DNA of 64,000 bases from Nocardiopsis sp. JB363 (GTDB lineage Bacteria; Actinomycetota; Actinomycetes; Streptosporangiales; Streptosporangiaceae). Positions 24,093 to 33,910 of this stretch are shown one piece after another. A program made the position numbers and the translations under genes. The notes below the pieces were generated by a model. The model searched no databases. It was not told where the DNA came from and saw only the letters and a program-made list of their open reading frames with translations. Each line of letters opens with the position of its first letter. The stretch's first letter is position 1. Location of the stretch: positions 1 to 64,000 of the forward strand of contig NZ_FRFF01000168.1 in NCBI RefSeq assembly GCF_900143625.1, in the 5' to 3' direction.

Positions 24093-25976
24093 ATGGAGAC
24101 CTCCACCCACGATTCCTCGGCGCAACCTCCCCCGGTTCCCCCGGCGCCCCTGGCCGGACGCTACCGGTGCGGTGACGGCACCCGCGTGGATGATCGAACG
24201 CTGCTGTTCGAGGCCCGGGACCTCGTGGCGAACACCCCGGTCCTCGTCCTGCTCGACGAGACCGCCACCGAGCACGCGGACGCGCCCTTCGCGCAGTGGG
24301 AGCGGCTGCGAGGAATCGACCATCCCGTCCTGCAGAAGACCCGGGACCATGGAATCGACACCGGCCGAGCGTGGGTGGTCTGCGACGTACCCGCCGGCGA
24401 ACCCCTCCAGGGCATCGTCGGCGGCAGGTTCGGCGAACGTGTCTCCAGACGCGAGGCCCTGGACGTGATCGACACCCTGCTGTCGGTCTTGGAGGAATTC
24501 CACGAGCAGGGGTTGGCGCACGGGGCCGTCGGCCTCGACACCGTGTTCCTGGCCGACGACGGTTCGGTGCGCCTCCTGCCGTTGGTGAGCACACCCGACT
24601 CGACGGTGACCGACCCCAGCGAGGACGTCCGTGCCGTAGGCGAACTCCTGCGCGTCATGATCGCGGGAATGGGAACCGGGGAAGCCGACGGGGCGATCTC
24701 CGAGGCCGGTGACGAGTTCGCCCTCCTGGTGGACAAGGCGACCGCGGTCGACCCCGATCACCGCCCACGTGACGCCGGCCGCTACCGGGCCCTGGTTCAT
24801 CGAGTCCGGGAACGCCTGCCGGCCACCTCCGGCCGGCACGCCGCCTCCGGCGCCCGGCAAGGGCCCGCCCTCGACGACCCCACGGAACCCTCCGAGGACG
24901 CCGGCGACCGCACCGACGACCCCGCGCGGACCCTGCCGACGAAGACGAAGGGCCGCCGCGCCCTCCTCCTCGCGGCCGCCGGCGTCCTCCTGCTCGTCCT
25001 CGTGGCCGGACTGCTGACCTGGTCCCTCACCTCCTCGGAGGACGGGGCCCAAGCCGAAGCGGTCGTGGTCACGATGCCCGACCTGGTCGGTATCAGCCCC
25101 GAGGACGCCACCGAACACATCGACTCTCTCGCGGTCTCCCCCGACGTCTCCTACGACCAGGTCCACGACGACGACGTGGACGCCGGTCTCGTCTCCGCCA
25201 CCACCCCCGAATCGGGTGCCTCGCTCACCGAGGACGACCCGGTCACCATCGTGGTGGCCATCGGACCCGAGAGCCTGTCCATGCCCGACGTCGTGGACGA
25301 GGCCGAAGCGGACGCGCGCCGGTCGTTGGCCGACCTCGGGTTCACGGACGTGACGATCGTCCAGGAAGCCTCGGACTCCGTGCCCTCGGGGACGGTGTTG
25401 GAGACCGACCCCGAGGCGGAGGAGACGGTGGCCTACGACGCACCGGTGACCCTCACCGTCAGCGAGGGCGTCACCCTGCCCGACCTGGTCGAGCACAGCG
25501 AGGAGGAGGCCCGCGCGGCCCTCGACGCCCTCGGCCTGGCCGCGGAGGTGGTGGTGACCGAGCAATCGGACCGTCCCGAGGGAGAGGTCGTCTCCCAGTC
25601 CCCGACCGTCGGCGCGATCGTCGAACCCGCGTCCACCGTGGTCCTGACGGTCTCGCCCGGCCCCGAGACCGAAGAGGACGCGGCCCCCGACGAACAGCCG
25701 CAAAGCGACACCTCGGACCGCGATGACGGGCGGAGTGAGCCGGGCGTCGACGCCCAGGGCGGGGGCGCACCGGAGCAGAGCGAGGAGTCGACCGAACCCG
25801 CCGCGCCCGAGCCCCAGACGTGCACCTCCGCCGCCTGGTCGGAGGGCACCGGCTACTCCGAGGGTTCGACCGTCGTCCACGAGGGGCGCGAGTACGAGGC
25901 GGTGTGGTGGCCCGGAAACATCTCGCCATCGGAGACCGCCGATTGGGGCCCCTGGCGGGAGATCGGAACCTGCTGA
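24093..25976 (+). CDS. pseudokinase-TM-PASTA-carbohydrate-binding fusion protein
   Basis: 627 aa. Residues about 20-250 have the kinase layout of PknB-like proteins but lack its catalytic residues. The HRDLKPxN loop is replaced by HGAVGLDTVFL. No DFG is seen (VRLLPLV instead). The VAIK-type lysine is not evident. A disordered linker leads to one transmembrane helix (about 290-310, LLLAAAGVLLLVLVAGLLTW). Three PASTA units follow outside (starting MPDLVGISPEDA, MPDVVDEAEADA and LPDLVEHSEEEA), then an acidic linker. A C-terminal module of about 50 residues (CTSAAWSEGTGYSEGS, YEAVWWPGNISPS, WGPWREIGTC) fits carbohydrate-binding family 5/12. PASTA binds cell-wall muropeptides; the CBM binds chitin-like glycans. 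A wall-sensing scaffold without kinase activity is inferred. Confidence 0.82.
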   Translation: METSTHDSSAQPPPVPPAPLAGRYRCGDGTRVDDRTLLFEARDLVANTPVLVLLDETATEHADAPFAQWERLRGIDHPVLQKTRDHGIDTGRAWVVCDVPAGEPLQGIVGGRFGERVSRREALDVIDTLLSVLEEFHEQGLAHGAVGLDTVFLADDGSVRLLPLVSTPDSTVTDPSEDVRAVGELLRVMIAGMGTGEADGAISEAGDEFALLVDKATAVDPDHRPRDAGRYRALVHRVRERLPATSGRHAASGARQGPALDDPTEPSEDAGDRTDDPARTLPTKTKGRRALLLAAAGVLLLVLVAGLLTWSLTSSEDGAQAEAVVVTMPDLVGISPEDATEHIDSLAVSPDVSYDQVHDDDVDAGLVSATTPESGASLTEDDPVTIVVAIGPESLSMPDVVDEAEADARRSLADLGFTDVTIVQEASDSVPSGTVLETDPEAEETVAYDAPVTLTVSEGVTLPDLVEHSEEEARAALDALGLAAEVVVTEQSDRPEGEVVSQSPTVGAIVEPASTVVLTVSPGPETEEDAAPDEQPQSDTSDRDDGRSEPGVDAQGGGAPEQSEESTEPAAPEPQTCTSAAWSEGTGYSEGSTVVHEGREYEAVWWPGNISPSETADWGPWREIGTC

Positions 25977-26085
25977 GGCCCCGGGCGGTCGGGCGCCGGC
26001 TTCCCGGCCGCCTCCACCGACCCGCCGGCCGCCGCCCGGACCGACGACCCGTGCGCCGGGCCCCTTCCCGCCCTACCGTGGAGCG

Positions 26086-26268
26086 ATGAGCGCACCCGAA
26101 CCCGTGGGGGCCCACCTGCGCCGGTGGCGTGAGCGTCGTCGGCGGTCCCGGCTCGACCTGTCCAACGCCACCGAGGTCCCTGGCGGGGACCACCGCGCCC
26201 TGGGAGCGGGACGGGCATCGCCCCAGGGCGCGGCGCCGACCCTGGTCAGTGCGCGCCCGCGTCCTTGA
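26086..26268 (+). pseudogene. truncated XRE-family regulator remnant
   Basis: The first 30 residues (VGAHLRRWRERRRRSRLDLS) match the start of the MmyB-type helix-turn-helix regulators, in which LRRWRERRRLSQLDLA is typical. After ATEVP the similarity breaks up, and a GRASP element of the expected GRxxPS motif survives out of context. The ORF ends after 60 codons, against about 280 for an intact gene, and its end overlaps the NRPS stop by 23 bp. Frameshift and deletion are the simplest explanation. It marks the cluster boundary. A TACCGT -10-like box and GGAG precede the ATG. Confidence 0.5.
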
Positions 26269-29200
26269 CCAGGGTGGTCGTCACGTCGAGATAGGTCGTG
26301 CGCAGCGTCTCGACGAACTCGGTGGGAACGAGCTCGGGCTGGTGGTCCAGTTCGATGTCGAGCCCGCCTCCCGGCACCGGCCATGCCTCCGTGACCAGCT
26401 CGAACATCGCCCGGGGCGTGCGTACCCGCGTGAACTCACCTTGGCGTCGTGCCAGTACCAGATCCGGGTGGGGGAAGTCCTGGAGCGCGAAGAGCGTCTG
26501 GAAGAGCGCGTTGCGTTCCCCCCGGTCGGGTCGGGCGACCTTCACCAGATCCGTGTACGCCATGTCCTGGGCCGCGAACGCACGGGACACGACCCTCCGC
26601 ATCTCGCGCAACGCCCCTCCCCGGTCCACACCGTCCAGGTCGCGCACCGGCACACAGACCGTCTCGATGAGGCAAGTGACGGCCCTGCTGACCAGTTCGG
26701 TGTCGCGCCGGGCGAACGGGACACCGATACCGAACGACCCTTGACCCGTCGTTGTGTGCAGCGCCATGGCGTACGCGGTGAGCAAGACGACGAACCGCGT
26801 CGTGCCCGCGTTCGACGCCACCCGGTCCAGTGCGCGCACTTCGGCTCCGCTCAGCGTGAACCCCAAGCGGGGGCGCTCCAACCGATCGGGGCGACCCTCC
26901 ACGTGGGGAACCGCCAGGTCGGGCAGGTCAGAAACGTCGTCGACCCATCGTTGGCGCTCCGCCTGCGGCGTGCGCACCCGGTGGGACACGGCGAGTTCCC
27001 CCGCACACTCGGCGAGGCTCGGTGCCCGGGTTCCAAAGACCGGTGATCGGCCCTGACGGCGTGCGCTGTAGGCCATCGCGAGATCCTTCGCGAGCACGCT
27101 CTGGGCCCATCCGTCAAAGGCGACGTGGTGGACGGCGATCCCGAGTAGGCTCTCTTGCTGGTTGGAAGCGACCGCACACCGCCAGACCTCACCCTCACCG
27201 ATGTTCAACGGGGCGCTGAGCACGGCCGTGACGGCGTGCTCACCGCCCTCGACCCCGACCCTTTCCACCCGTACCGGGCGAGCGACGTCGCGCACGAACG
27301 CGTACGGCCGGCCATGGTGGAGGACGTAGTCCGAGCGCAGTGCCTCGTGTCGCTCGGTGACGTCGGCGACCGCCTGTTCCAGGGCCGCGGCGTCCACGTC
27401 GGAGGGGATCCGCCAGAGGGCCACGCACAGCGACGAGAGGTCGTGGGGGTCGAAGAGGTGGGAAATCACGAAGGCCCCTTGGACACCTCGCAACTCCACC
27501 CCTCCGGCGGAGGACGACCCTCCTTCCGTCGCTTCGGGGTCCGTACCCTCCGTCTCGCGTTGGGCCGTACGCACCCAGCCCGCGAGTCCCGCCACGGTCG
27601 GATGGGCCATGATCCGAGACACCGGAACCGTCATCCCGAGGCGCTGTCCCAGCCGGGCGCACACACGACCGGCGTCCAGGGAGGTACCACCCTGTTCGAA
27701 GAACGACAGGTCGGCGGGGACCCCCCGCGTTCCCAGGACCTCTGTGAAGGCCCTCGAAACCGCGTCCATGACCCGGTCGTCGACCGTCCCGTCGGCCTCT
27801 CCGGTCGACGCGTCCACCGGGGTGCCGTCCACGGTGTGGGCGGCCAGCAGCGCTTTCTGATCGATCTTCCCCGTGCTGGTCAACGGGTAGACGTCCACCG
27901 CCACGATCAGTCCGGGCACCAGGTGTCGGGGCGCCTCCCGGGCCAGCCAGGACCGTACCGACCGGGCGTCGGTGTCCTTCCCCTCCGGGACGAAGAACAA
28001 CGCGATCTCCACGCACGCCCCGGAATCGTCGTGGCGAGGAACGGCGATGGCTCGGGACACCCCGGGGGCACCGTCGGCGAGGACCTCGACCTCCGCCGGT
28101 TCGATGCGGTGTCCGCGCACCTTGACCTGGCGTCCCACCCTTCCCTCGAAGTACAGTCGCCCATCGAGGTCGACGTGGCCGCGATCACCGGTCCGGTAGA
28201 GGCGTGTCCGTCGACCGTCGATCAGGACCGAGGGGAACTTGGCAGCGGTCTGTTCGGGATCACCGAGGTAGCGGACGGCCAGACCGTCCCCACCGACACA
28301 GATCTCGCCCGACCGGCCGGGCCCACAGGGAACCTCGCCGTCGAGGACGTGGACCTCGGTGTGCGCGATGGGGCGTCCGATAGGGATTCCCTCGGGCCGA
28401 TCGCAGTCGGCCACGACGATGTCGTGGGATGTGGCGTAGACGGTGCTCTCCACCGGCCCGTAACAGTTGACGATCCACGTGTCCGGGTACCGCTCCACGA
28501 AGCGGCGCACGTGTTTTCGGGACAGCCTCTCCCCGCCGGTCATGACCAGGCCCAGCCCCCCGAAGGCCTCCAGGTCCTCTTCCACGAACATGTTGAACAG
28601 GGCCGTGGTGACGAACAACCGGTCGACTCCGTGATCCTCGACGAAGCGGCGCAGCAGTTCGGGCGTGAGGTAGGGCTCGGTGACGAGCACCGAGGTCCCC
28701 CCACCCATCAGGATCGTCCACAGCTCCAGCGCGAAACCGTCCCAGGGAAGAGGTGACCCCTGGGGCATCGCGCTGTCCCGACCGATGCCCGAGAACAAGG
28801 GGTCGCTCATCAGTCGGACGATCGCCTTATGCGGGGACACCACACCCTTGGGCCGTCCGGTGCTGCCCGACGTGAAGAACACCGCGGCGGGCATGTCCCC
28901 CGTGATCGGCACCGGGACGAGACCGACCTCGACGGTGACGTCCTCCAAGCCGGCGGGTGGGTGGGAGGGGACGCCGAGGGGCCCTTTCTCTTCGGTGATC
29001 ACCAAGGGCGCGTCGAGCTGCTCGACCAGCGATTCCACGTGCGAGCGTGGCCACTCCGGGTCGAGAGCCGCGTACGCGGCCCCAGTCTTCAGGACGGCGA
29101 GCAGCGTCGCGACGAGTTCCGCGGAGCGGGGGATCAGGACCGGGACGATATCGCCCGGGCCCACACCACGGTCCTGTAGTGCGCGCGCACAGGCGTCGGA

Positions 29201-29335
29201 GGCGGCATCGATGGTCCGGTAGTCCACGTGACGCCCACCGTCCACGACCGCGGTCCGTCCAGGCTGTCCTTGCGCGTGCGCGTCGAAGGCCGCGGTGATG
29301 GTCGTCGATCGCTCTTCCACTGCCGTTGGTAACAT
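26246..29335 (-). CDS. NRPS, A-T-C
   Basis: 1029 aa. The A domain (about 10-500) has the P-loop FFTSGSTGRPKGVVS, YGPVEST and the A10 lysine in TSTGKIDQKAL. The T domain has GGTSLDAG with phosphopantetheine Ser552. The C domain (about 600-1020) has HHVAFDGW near 735. There is no N-terminal C domain, so the protein acts as a loading module or borrows a free C from the main cluster. The A4 region reads PWDGFALELW, with the usual Asp. The substrate is not assigned. The C-terminal C domain with nothing after it could feed the next module or release or cyclise the product. It follows the MMPL transporter gene by 127 bp on the same strand, separate from the main NRPS operon. Confidence 0.93.
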   Translation of the reverse strand: MLPTAVEERSTTITAAFDAHAQGQPGRTAVVDGGRHVDYRTIDAASDACARALQDRGVGPGDIVPVLIPRSAELVATLLAVLKTGAAYAALDPEWPRSHVESLVEQLDAPLVITEEKGPLGVPSHPPAGLEDVTVEVGLVPVPITGDMPAAVFFTSGSTGRPKGVVSPHKAIVRLMSDPLFSGIGRDSAMPQGSPLPWDGFALELWTILMGGGTSVLVTEPYLTPELLRRFVEDHGVDRLFVTTALFNMFVEEDLEAFGGLGLVMTGGERLSRKHVRRFVERYPDTWIVNCYGPVESTVYATSHDIVVADCDRPEGIPIGRPIAHTEVHVLDGEVPCGPGRSGEICVGGDGLAVRYLGDPEQTAAKFPSVLIDGRRTRLYRTGDRGHVDLDGRLYFEGRVGRQVKVRGHRIEPAEVEVLADGAPGVSRAIAVPRHDDSGACVEIALFFVPEGKDTDARSVRSWLAREAPRHLVPGLIVAVDVYPLTSTGKIDQKALLAAHTVDGTPVDASTGEADGTVDDRVMDAVSRAFTEVLGTRGVPADLSFFEQGGTSLDAGRVCARLGQRLGMTVPVSRIMAHPTVAGLAGWVRTAQRETEGTDPEATEGGSSSAGGVELRGVQGAFVISHLFDPHDLSSLCVALWRIPSDVDAAALEQAVADVTERHEALRSDYVLHHGRPYAFVRDVARPVRVERVGVEGGEHAVTAVLSAPLNIGEGEVWRCAVASNQQESLLGIAVHHVAFDGWAQSVLAKDLAMAYSARRQGRSPVFGTRAPSLAECAGELAVSHRVRTPQAERQRWVDDVSDLPDLAVPHVEGRPDRLERPRLGFTLSGAEVRALDRVASNAGTTRFVVLLTAYAMALHTTTGQGSFGIGVPFARRDTELVSRAVTCLIETVCVPVRDLDGVDRGGALREMRRVVSRAFAAQDMAYTDLVKVARPDRGERNALFQTLFALQDFPHPDLVLARRQGEFTRVRTPRAMFELVTEAWPVPGGGLDIELDHQPELVPTEFVETLRTTYLDVTTTLVKDAGAH

Positions 29336-29462
29336 TTCGCTCCTGTCTCTGTTCGCCCGTCCCCACGGCTCTCGGTGGTTGAACCGGTGAGCGGGGAATC
29401 GAAGTCGGGGTGGGAAGGGAGGGATACGACGCGCGTGTGCCCCCCGAGTCCGTCCCGCCGCC

Positions 29463-31745
29463 TCAACGCTCGCTCAACTGGTGGTCCGGATACTCGCCGT
29501 CCGCCTTCTCCGGCTCCCGTTCGGCCGCCTCGTCCGCGGGTTTCTCGGTGGGCCCGGGCTCGGCGCGCGCCGAGCGACCCCAGGCGTGACGGCCCAGTGC
29601 CGCCAAGGCCCCCGGAAGCATGACCCCGCGGATCACGGTCGCGTCCAGCAGCACGGCCACCGCCAACCCCGTGCCGAGCTGCTTCATGTCCAGTGTCGAT
29701 AGGGTCGCGAAGACCGCGAAGACCGCGATCATGATCGACGCGGCGCTGGTGACGACCCCGGCCGAACGGACGACCCCGTAGCGGATCGCCTCCACGTAGG
29801 GTTTGCCTTCGTCCACGCCCTCCTTGATGCGGTGGAGGACGAACAGGTGGTAGTCCATCGACAGTCCGAACAACACGACGAAGAGCACCACCGGCACCCA
29901 GGAGACGACGGATCCGTTGGAGGCGAATCCGAGCAGGTCCTCGGCCCACGTGTTCTGGAAGACCAGGATGACCACTCCGAAGGCGGCGAGCGTGGAGAGC
30001 CCGTTGAGCGCGGCGGTGACCAGCGCCAGGGCCACGGAACGGAACGTGACCAGCATGAGCGTGAAGCAGAACAGGATGACGAAGCCGATGACGAACGGCA
30101 GCCGCTCCTCCTGGGTCTGGGAGAAGTCCATGCTGTAGGCGGTCGCGCCACCGACCGCCCACGTGCTTCCGGAAACGTCGTCGGCGGCGTCGGGCACCAG
30201 GTCGTCCCGCAGGACTCGGAGACTGTCCCGCGCCTCGGCGCTGTCCTCGCCAGAGGAGATCGTGACCGGCATCTTTGTGACGAGACCGTCCACCGACCGC
30301 ACGACGTCGGGCTCTCCACGGATCTCGAAGCCCTCCGTGTCGGCGGCGGTGGTGTGCAGCTCGGCCAGTGCGCCCTCGACCGCGTCCGCCTGGTCCGTCT
30401 CCGCCTCCACGACCACCATGTGCTGCGAGGTGTGGTCCGGGAACGCCCTGTTGACGTTGTCCAGGACACGCACTACGTCGTAGGTGCGCGGCAGGTCGTC
30501 GTCACCGGGGATCTTGAGCTTCATGTCCATGATGGGAAGGATGAGCAGTCCCAGGGCCAGGCATCCGACGATGACGGCGGTCAAGGGCGCGCGGAGCACC
30601 GGCTTGAGCACCGCTCCCCAGAACAGGCTGCCCTCCGAGGAGAACTTGCGCCGACCGGGGATCATCAACCGCTCGGTGCCGTTGCCGAGCAGGGAGAGCA
30701 CCGCGGGCAGCACGGTCAGGGCACCGACGACCGCCACCGCGACGACGACGATCGTGCCCAGCGCCAAGGAGGAGAAGATGCCGCTGCCCGCGAAGAACAT
30801 GCTGCTCACCGCGATGATGACGGCGCTTCCGGCGACCACGATGGTCCTTCCGGACGTAGCCGCCGCGATCTTGAGCGCGGCGTCGTTCTCCCGGCCGGCG
30901 GCCTTCTCCTCTCGCACTCGGCGCAGGTAGAACAATGAGTAGTCCACGCCCACGGCCAAGCCCATCAAAAGGATGATGGCGGACTGCGCGGGGTGCGCGG
31001 GGAGCAGCTGGGACGCGGCCGTCACCATACCCAAGGCGATCCCCACAGCGCTGATGCCCAGGAGCACGGGCACACCCGCGGCGATGAGCGAACCGAAGGC
31101 GATGATGAGGATCGCGAAGGTCACCGGGATGCTGATCATCTCGGCCCGCTCGAAGTCCTCGTCCGCCCGCTCGGTGTACTCCTTGCTGAGGGATGCGGAA
31201 CCGACCTGTTCGATGGTCAGGGTGTCCGAGTACTCCTGCTCGACGTCGGCGGTGGCCTCCAGCATGGGCACGACGGCCTCACGCGTCGGCGTCACCTCGG
31301 GATCCACCTCCAGCTCCACCAACAGGAGCCAAGACCGCATGTCGTCGGACGGGATCGGGTCGCCCACCTCCGCAACCACGTCGATGTCGGCGTAGGCGTC
31401 GCGCAGGTCCGCGACGGCGTCTTCCGCCACCTCCGGGTCGAGCCGGCCGACGCTGTTCTGCATCAGAACGTTCTCGACGGGGCGTTCGTCGAAGTCGGAG
31501 TCGTCCAAGAGGCGTTCGGCCACGGCGGCCTCGCCGCTCAGCTGGTCGGCGTCCTCTTGTTCACGCGGTTCGAACACCGAACCGCCACCGTAGGCACCGA
31601 CCACGAAGAGCAGCCAGAGGACGAGCGCGAGCCACCTGTGGCGTGTACTCCAAGAGGCGCACGCGACGACCACCCTTCCGAGCAGGGAGCGCCTGCCCGG
31701 TGGGTCACTACGCGAGTGCTCGTCGTTTCGATGCGGGCTGCTCAT
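29463..31745 (-). CDS. MMPL-family RND transporter
   Basis: 760 aa from ATG 31745 (MSSPHRND), with GGAGG upstream. Two repeats each have an N-terminal helix and a large extracytoplasmic loop, followed by a bundle of helices. The MMPL proton-relay motifs are present twice: LMGLAVGVDYSLFYLRR and LFGLSMDYHLFVLHRI. This is the usual MMPL form for actinomycetes and exports lipids or lipopeptides by proton motive force. It precedes the A-T-C NRPS gene and is divergent from a histidine kinase/response regulator pair. Export of, or self-protection against, the cluster's product is inferred. Confidence 0.92.
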   Translation of the reverse strand: MSSPHRNDEHSRSDPPGRRSLLGRVVVACASWSTRHRWLALVLWLLFVVGAYGGGSVFEPREQEDADQLSGEAAVAERLLDDSDFDERPVENVLMQNSVGRLDPEVAEDAVADLRDAYADIDVVAEVGDPIPSDDMRSWLLLVELEVDPEVTPTREAVVPMLEATADVEQEYSDTLTIEQVGSASLSKEYTERADEDFERAEMISIPVTFAILIIAFGSLIAAGVPVLLGISAVGIALGMVTAASQLLPAHPAQSAIILLMGLAVGVDYSLFYLRRVREEKAAGRENDAALKIAAATSGRTIVVAGSAVIIAVSSMFFAGSGIFSSLALGTIVVVAVAVVGALTVLPAVLSLLGNGTERLMIPGRRKFSSEGSLFWGAVLKPVLRAPLTAVIVGCLALGLLILPIMDMKLKIPGDDDLPRTYDVVRVLDNVNRAFPDHTSQHMVVVEAETDQADAVEGALAELHTTAADTEGFEIRGEPDVVRSVDGLVTKMPVTISSGEDSAEARDSLRVLRDDLVPDAADDVSGSTWAVGGATAYSMDFSQTQEERLPFVIGFVILFCFTLMLVTFRSVALALVTAALNGLSTLAAFGVVILVFQNTWAEDLLGFASNGSVVSWVPVVLFVVLFGLSMDYHLFVLHRIKEGVDEGKPYVEAIRYGVVRSAGVVTSAASIMIAVFAVFATLSTLDMKQLGTGLAVAVLLDATVIRGVMLPGALAALGRHAWGRSARAEPGPTEKPADEAAEREPEKADGEYPDHQLSER

Positions 31746-31976
31746 CGGGGGGTTCCTCCAGTGCGGTCGTGTGTTCAGTGGGCGAACCACGGTGTTCGGA
31801 TGCTCACCATGCTGGCCATGACAGCGGCTGGTGTCTGTAGGGGGTGCACAAGCTCGGTGGGAGTGCCTGCCCTCCCATGGCGGGGAGGCTCCTCCTCATT
31901 GGCCCCTGGAGTCGGTCTGCGTATGCTCATCGATGAACGAGGCACTCGGGCACTCGACCGGAAGGCAGGAAGGCCG

Positions 31977-33203
31977 ATGGCACGCACCCTCCGCACCGGC
32001 TCCCCAGCGCCACATGCGGCGGCCGCGTTCGAGGTCCTGCGTGGCCTCAGCACGGCCTGGTGGCACCTGCTCCCGTTGGTCGTGGTGCTGGTGGGGCTAC
32101 TGCTTCGGCCGATCCCCCGTGTGGGTTCCGCCGTCCTGTCGCGAGGCGAACGACTGGCCCGGCACCAGTCCGCAGCCGAGTGCGCACGCGTCGCCTTCCG
32201 GTCGAAGGAACCGTCGTCCCCCACGCCACGCATCGGAGACCGTGCGGAGCCGCCTCCCAGGGCCCGGCGTTGTGATCGACCGATCCGGCACCTCGGCACC
32301 CTGGCCGCGGTCGAACTCGTGTCCGGCACGATCATGCTCACCCTCCTGGCCGTGGGCTTCGCGGCGATCCTGGTTCCGGTGTACGCGCTGCTTCCCGCGA
32401 ACGGAGCGACGTTCGCCGGAATCGAACTGGGGGCGCTCACGATCGCGGGCGTCGTCCTGGCAGGTGCGTGCGTGTGCGCGTTCGGGGCCGCGATCGGCGG
32501 CCCCCTCGACCGTTGGAGCGCCCGCACCACACTGTGGGCGGTCCTGGGAACGCGAACGGTGCGGCAACAGAGCCGCATCTTCGATCTGGAAAGCGCCCGC
32601 GTCGACATCATCGACGCCGTCGAGGCCGAGCGCGACAGCATCGCCAGGAACCTGCACGACGGTGCCCAGCAACGGCTGTTGGCCGTGGCCATGGCGGTGA
32701 GCAGGGCCAACCGCCAACTCGAACGCGACCCGGACAAAGCCGTCCCACTGCTCGCGGAGGCCCAAGAGGAAGCGCAGGCGGCGATCGGTGAACTGCGCCA
32801 GGTCGCCCGGGGGGCCCACCCTCCGATCCTGCGTGAACGGGGCCTGTCGGCGGCGGTCGAATCGATCGCCCGCCGACAGGACATCCAGATCCGGCTGGAC
32901 ATCGACCTGGCCGAACGGCCAGGGCGACTGTGCGAGGCCAGCGCCTACTACGTCGTGGCCGAGGCCCTGTCCAACATCGTCAAGCACGCCGGCGCCGATG
33001 TCGTCGACATCGCCGTATGGAGGTTCGGTGACCGCCTGTGCCTGCGGATCACCGACGACGGAGTGGGCGGAGCGAGCATCGTCGCGCACCACGGGCTCGA
33101 CGGGCTGCGCACACGCCTGCGGGCCATGGACGGAGACCTGAGGGTGGACAGTCCTCACGGCGGACCCACCATCGTGGAGGGTGAGTTGCCGTGGCGGATG
33201 TAG
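31977..33203 (+). CDS. membrane sensor histidine kinase (HisKA_3)
   Basis: 408 aa from ATG 31977, which follows GGAAGG; the frame is open much further upstream but that lies over the MMPL gene. Three hydrophobic segments (LLPLVVVLVGLLL, GTIMLTLLAVGFAAILVPVYALL, LGALTIAGVVLAGACVCAFG) form the membrane part, with little outside. The dimerisation domain has ERDSIARNLHDGAQQRLL with the phosphoacceptor His. HATPase_c has the N-box AEALSNIVKHAGA and the G-box ITDDGVGGA. It overlaps the LuxR-type response regulator by 13 bp. The pair is divergent from MMPL and probably controls it in response to membrane stress or the product. Confidence 0.9.
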   Translation: MARTLRTGSPAPHAAAAFEVLRGLSTAWWHLLPLVVVLVGLLLRPIPRVGSAVLSRGERLARHQSAAECARVAFRSKEPSSPTPRIGDRAEPPPRARRCDRPIRHLGTLAAVELVSGTIMLTLLAVGFAAILVPVYALLPANGATFAGIELGALTIAGVVLAGACVCAFGAAIGGPLDRWSARTTLWAVLGTRTVRQQSRIFDLESARVDIIDAVEAERDSIARNLHDGAQQRLLAVAMAVSRANRQLERDPDKAVPLLAEAQEEAQAAIGELRQVARGAHPPILRERGLSAAVESIARRQDIQIRLDIDLAERPGRLCEASAYYVVAEALSNIVKHAGADVVDIAVWRFGDRLCLRITDDGVGGASIVAHHGLDGLRTRLRAMDGDLRVDSPHGGPTIVEGELPWRM

Positions 33204-33904
33204 ACACCGGACTGCGCATCGTCCTGGCCGACGACTCGGTCCTGTTGCGCAGCGGCATCGTACGACTGTTGGAGGACGAGGGGTTGTCCGTGGTGGCCTC
33301 GGTGGGCGATGCCGCCGCGGCCGTCGACGCCGTCACCGACCACCGTCCCGACTTGGCAATCCTGGACGTACGCATGCCACCCACGTACACGGACGAGGGC
33401 ATCATCGCCAGCCTCGACATCCGCAAAAGGTACCCCGAAACCGCAGTCCTGCTCCTCTCTCAGTGGATCGAGGAGGAGTCGGCGGGCGAACTCCTGGCCC
33501 GGAGCACCAAGGGTGTCGGCTATCTCCTCAAGGACCGCGTCACCGACATCTCCACGTTCCTGGACACCATCGGCCGCGTCGCGCGGGGCGGCAGCGCACT
33601 GGATCCGGAAGTGGTGTCCCAGATCCTCAAACGCGGCCGGGAGGAACAGATCCTGGACCGGCTCTCCCCCCGGGAGAACGACGTGCTGGCCGCGATGGCC
33701 GAAGGGTGCAGCAACGCCTCCATCACCACACGCCTGCGGCTCTCCGAACGGGCCGTGGAGAAGCACATCCGCGGCATCTTCACCAAGCTGGACCTGCCCC
33801 CTGAGGAGACCGACCAGCACCGCAGGGTGGCGGCCGTCCTGACCTTTCTCAAAACGCACGGGTTCGGGCCCGATCAGGCGCTCGGCCGGCCGACGAGAGG
33901 ATGA
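33191..33904 (+). CDS. NarL/LuxR-family response regulator
   Basis: 237 aa, GTG start within the kinase gene, so the two are co-translated. The receiver domain has VLADDSVLLRSGIVRLL, the phosphoacceptor Asp in AILDVRMPP, and the conserved Lys in GYLLKDRV. The C-terminal GerE/LuxR helix-turn-helix reads LSPRENDVLAAMAEGCSNASIT and LSERAVEKHIRGIFTKLDL. It is the only complete transcription factor next to the NRPS genes and so the best local candidate regulator. Its targets may be only the divergent MMPL-NRPS group. Confidence 0.92.
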   Translation: MADVDTGLRIVLADDSVLLRSGIVRLLEDEGLSVVASVGDAAAAVDAVTDHRPDLAILDVRMPPTYTDEGIIASLDIRKRYPETAVLLLSQWIEEESAGELLARSTKGVGYLLKDRVTDISTFLDTIGRVARGGSALDPEVVSQILKRGREEQILDRLSPRENDVLAAMAEGCSNASITTRLRLSERAVEKHIRGIFTKLDLPPEETDQHRRVAAVLTFLKTHGFGPDQALGRPTRG

Positions 33905-33910
33905 CACACC

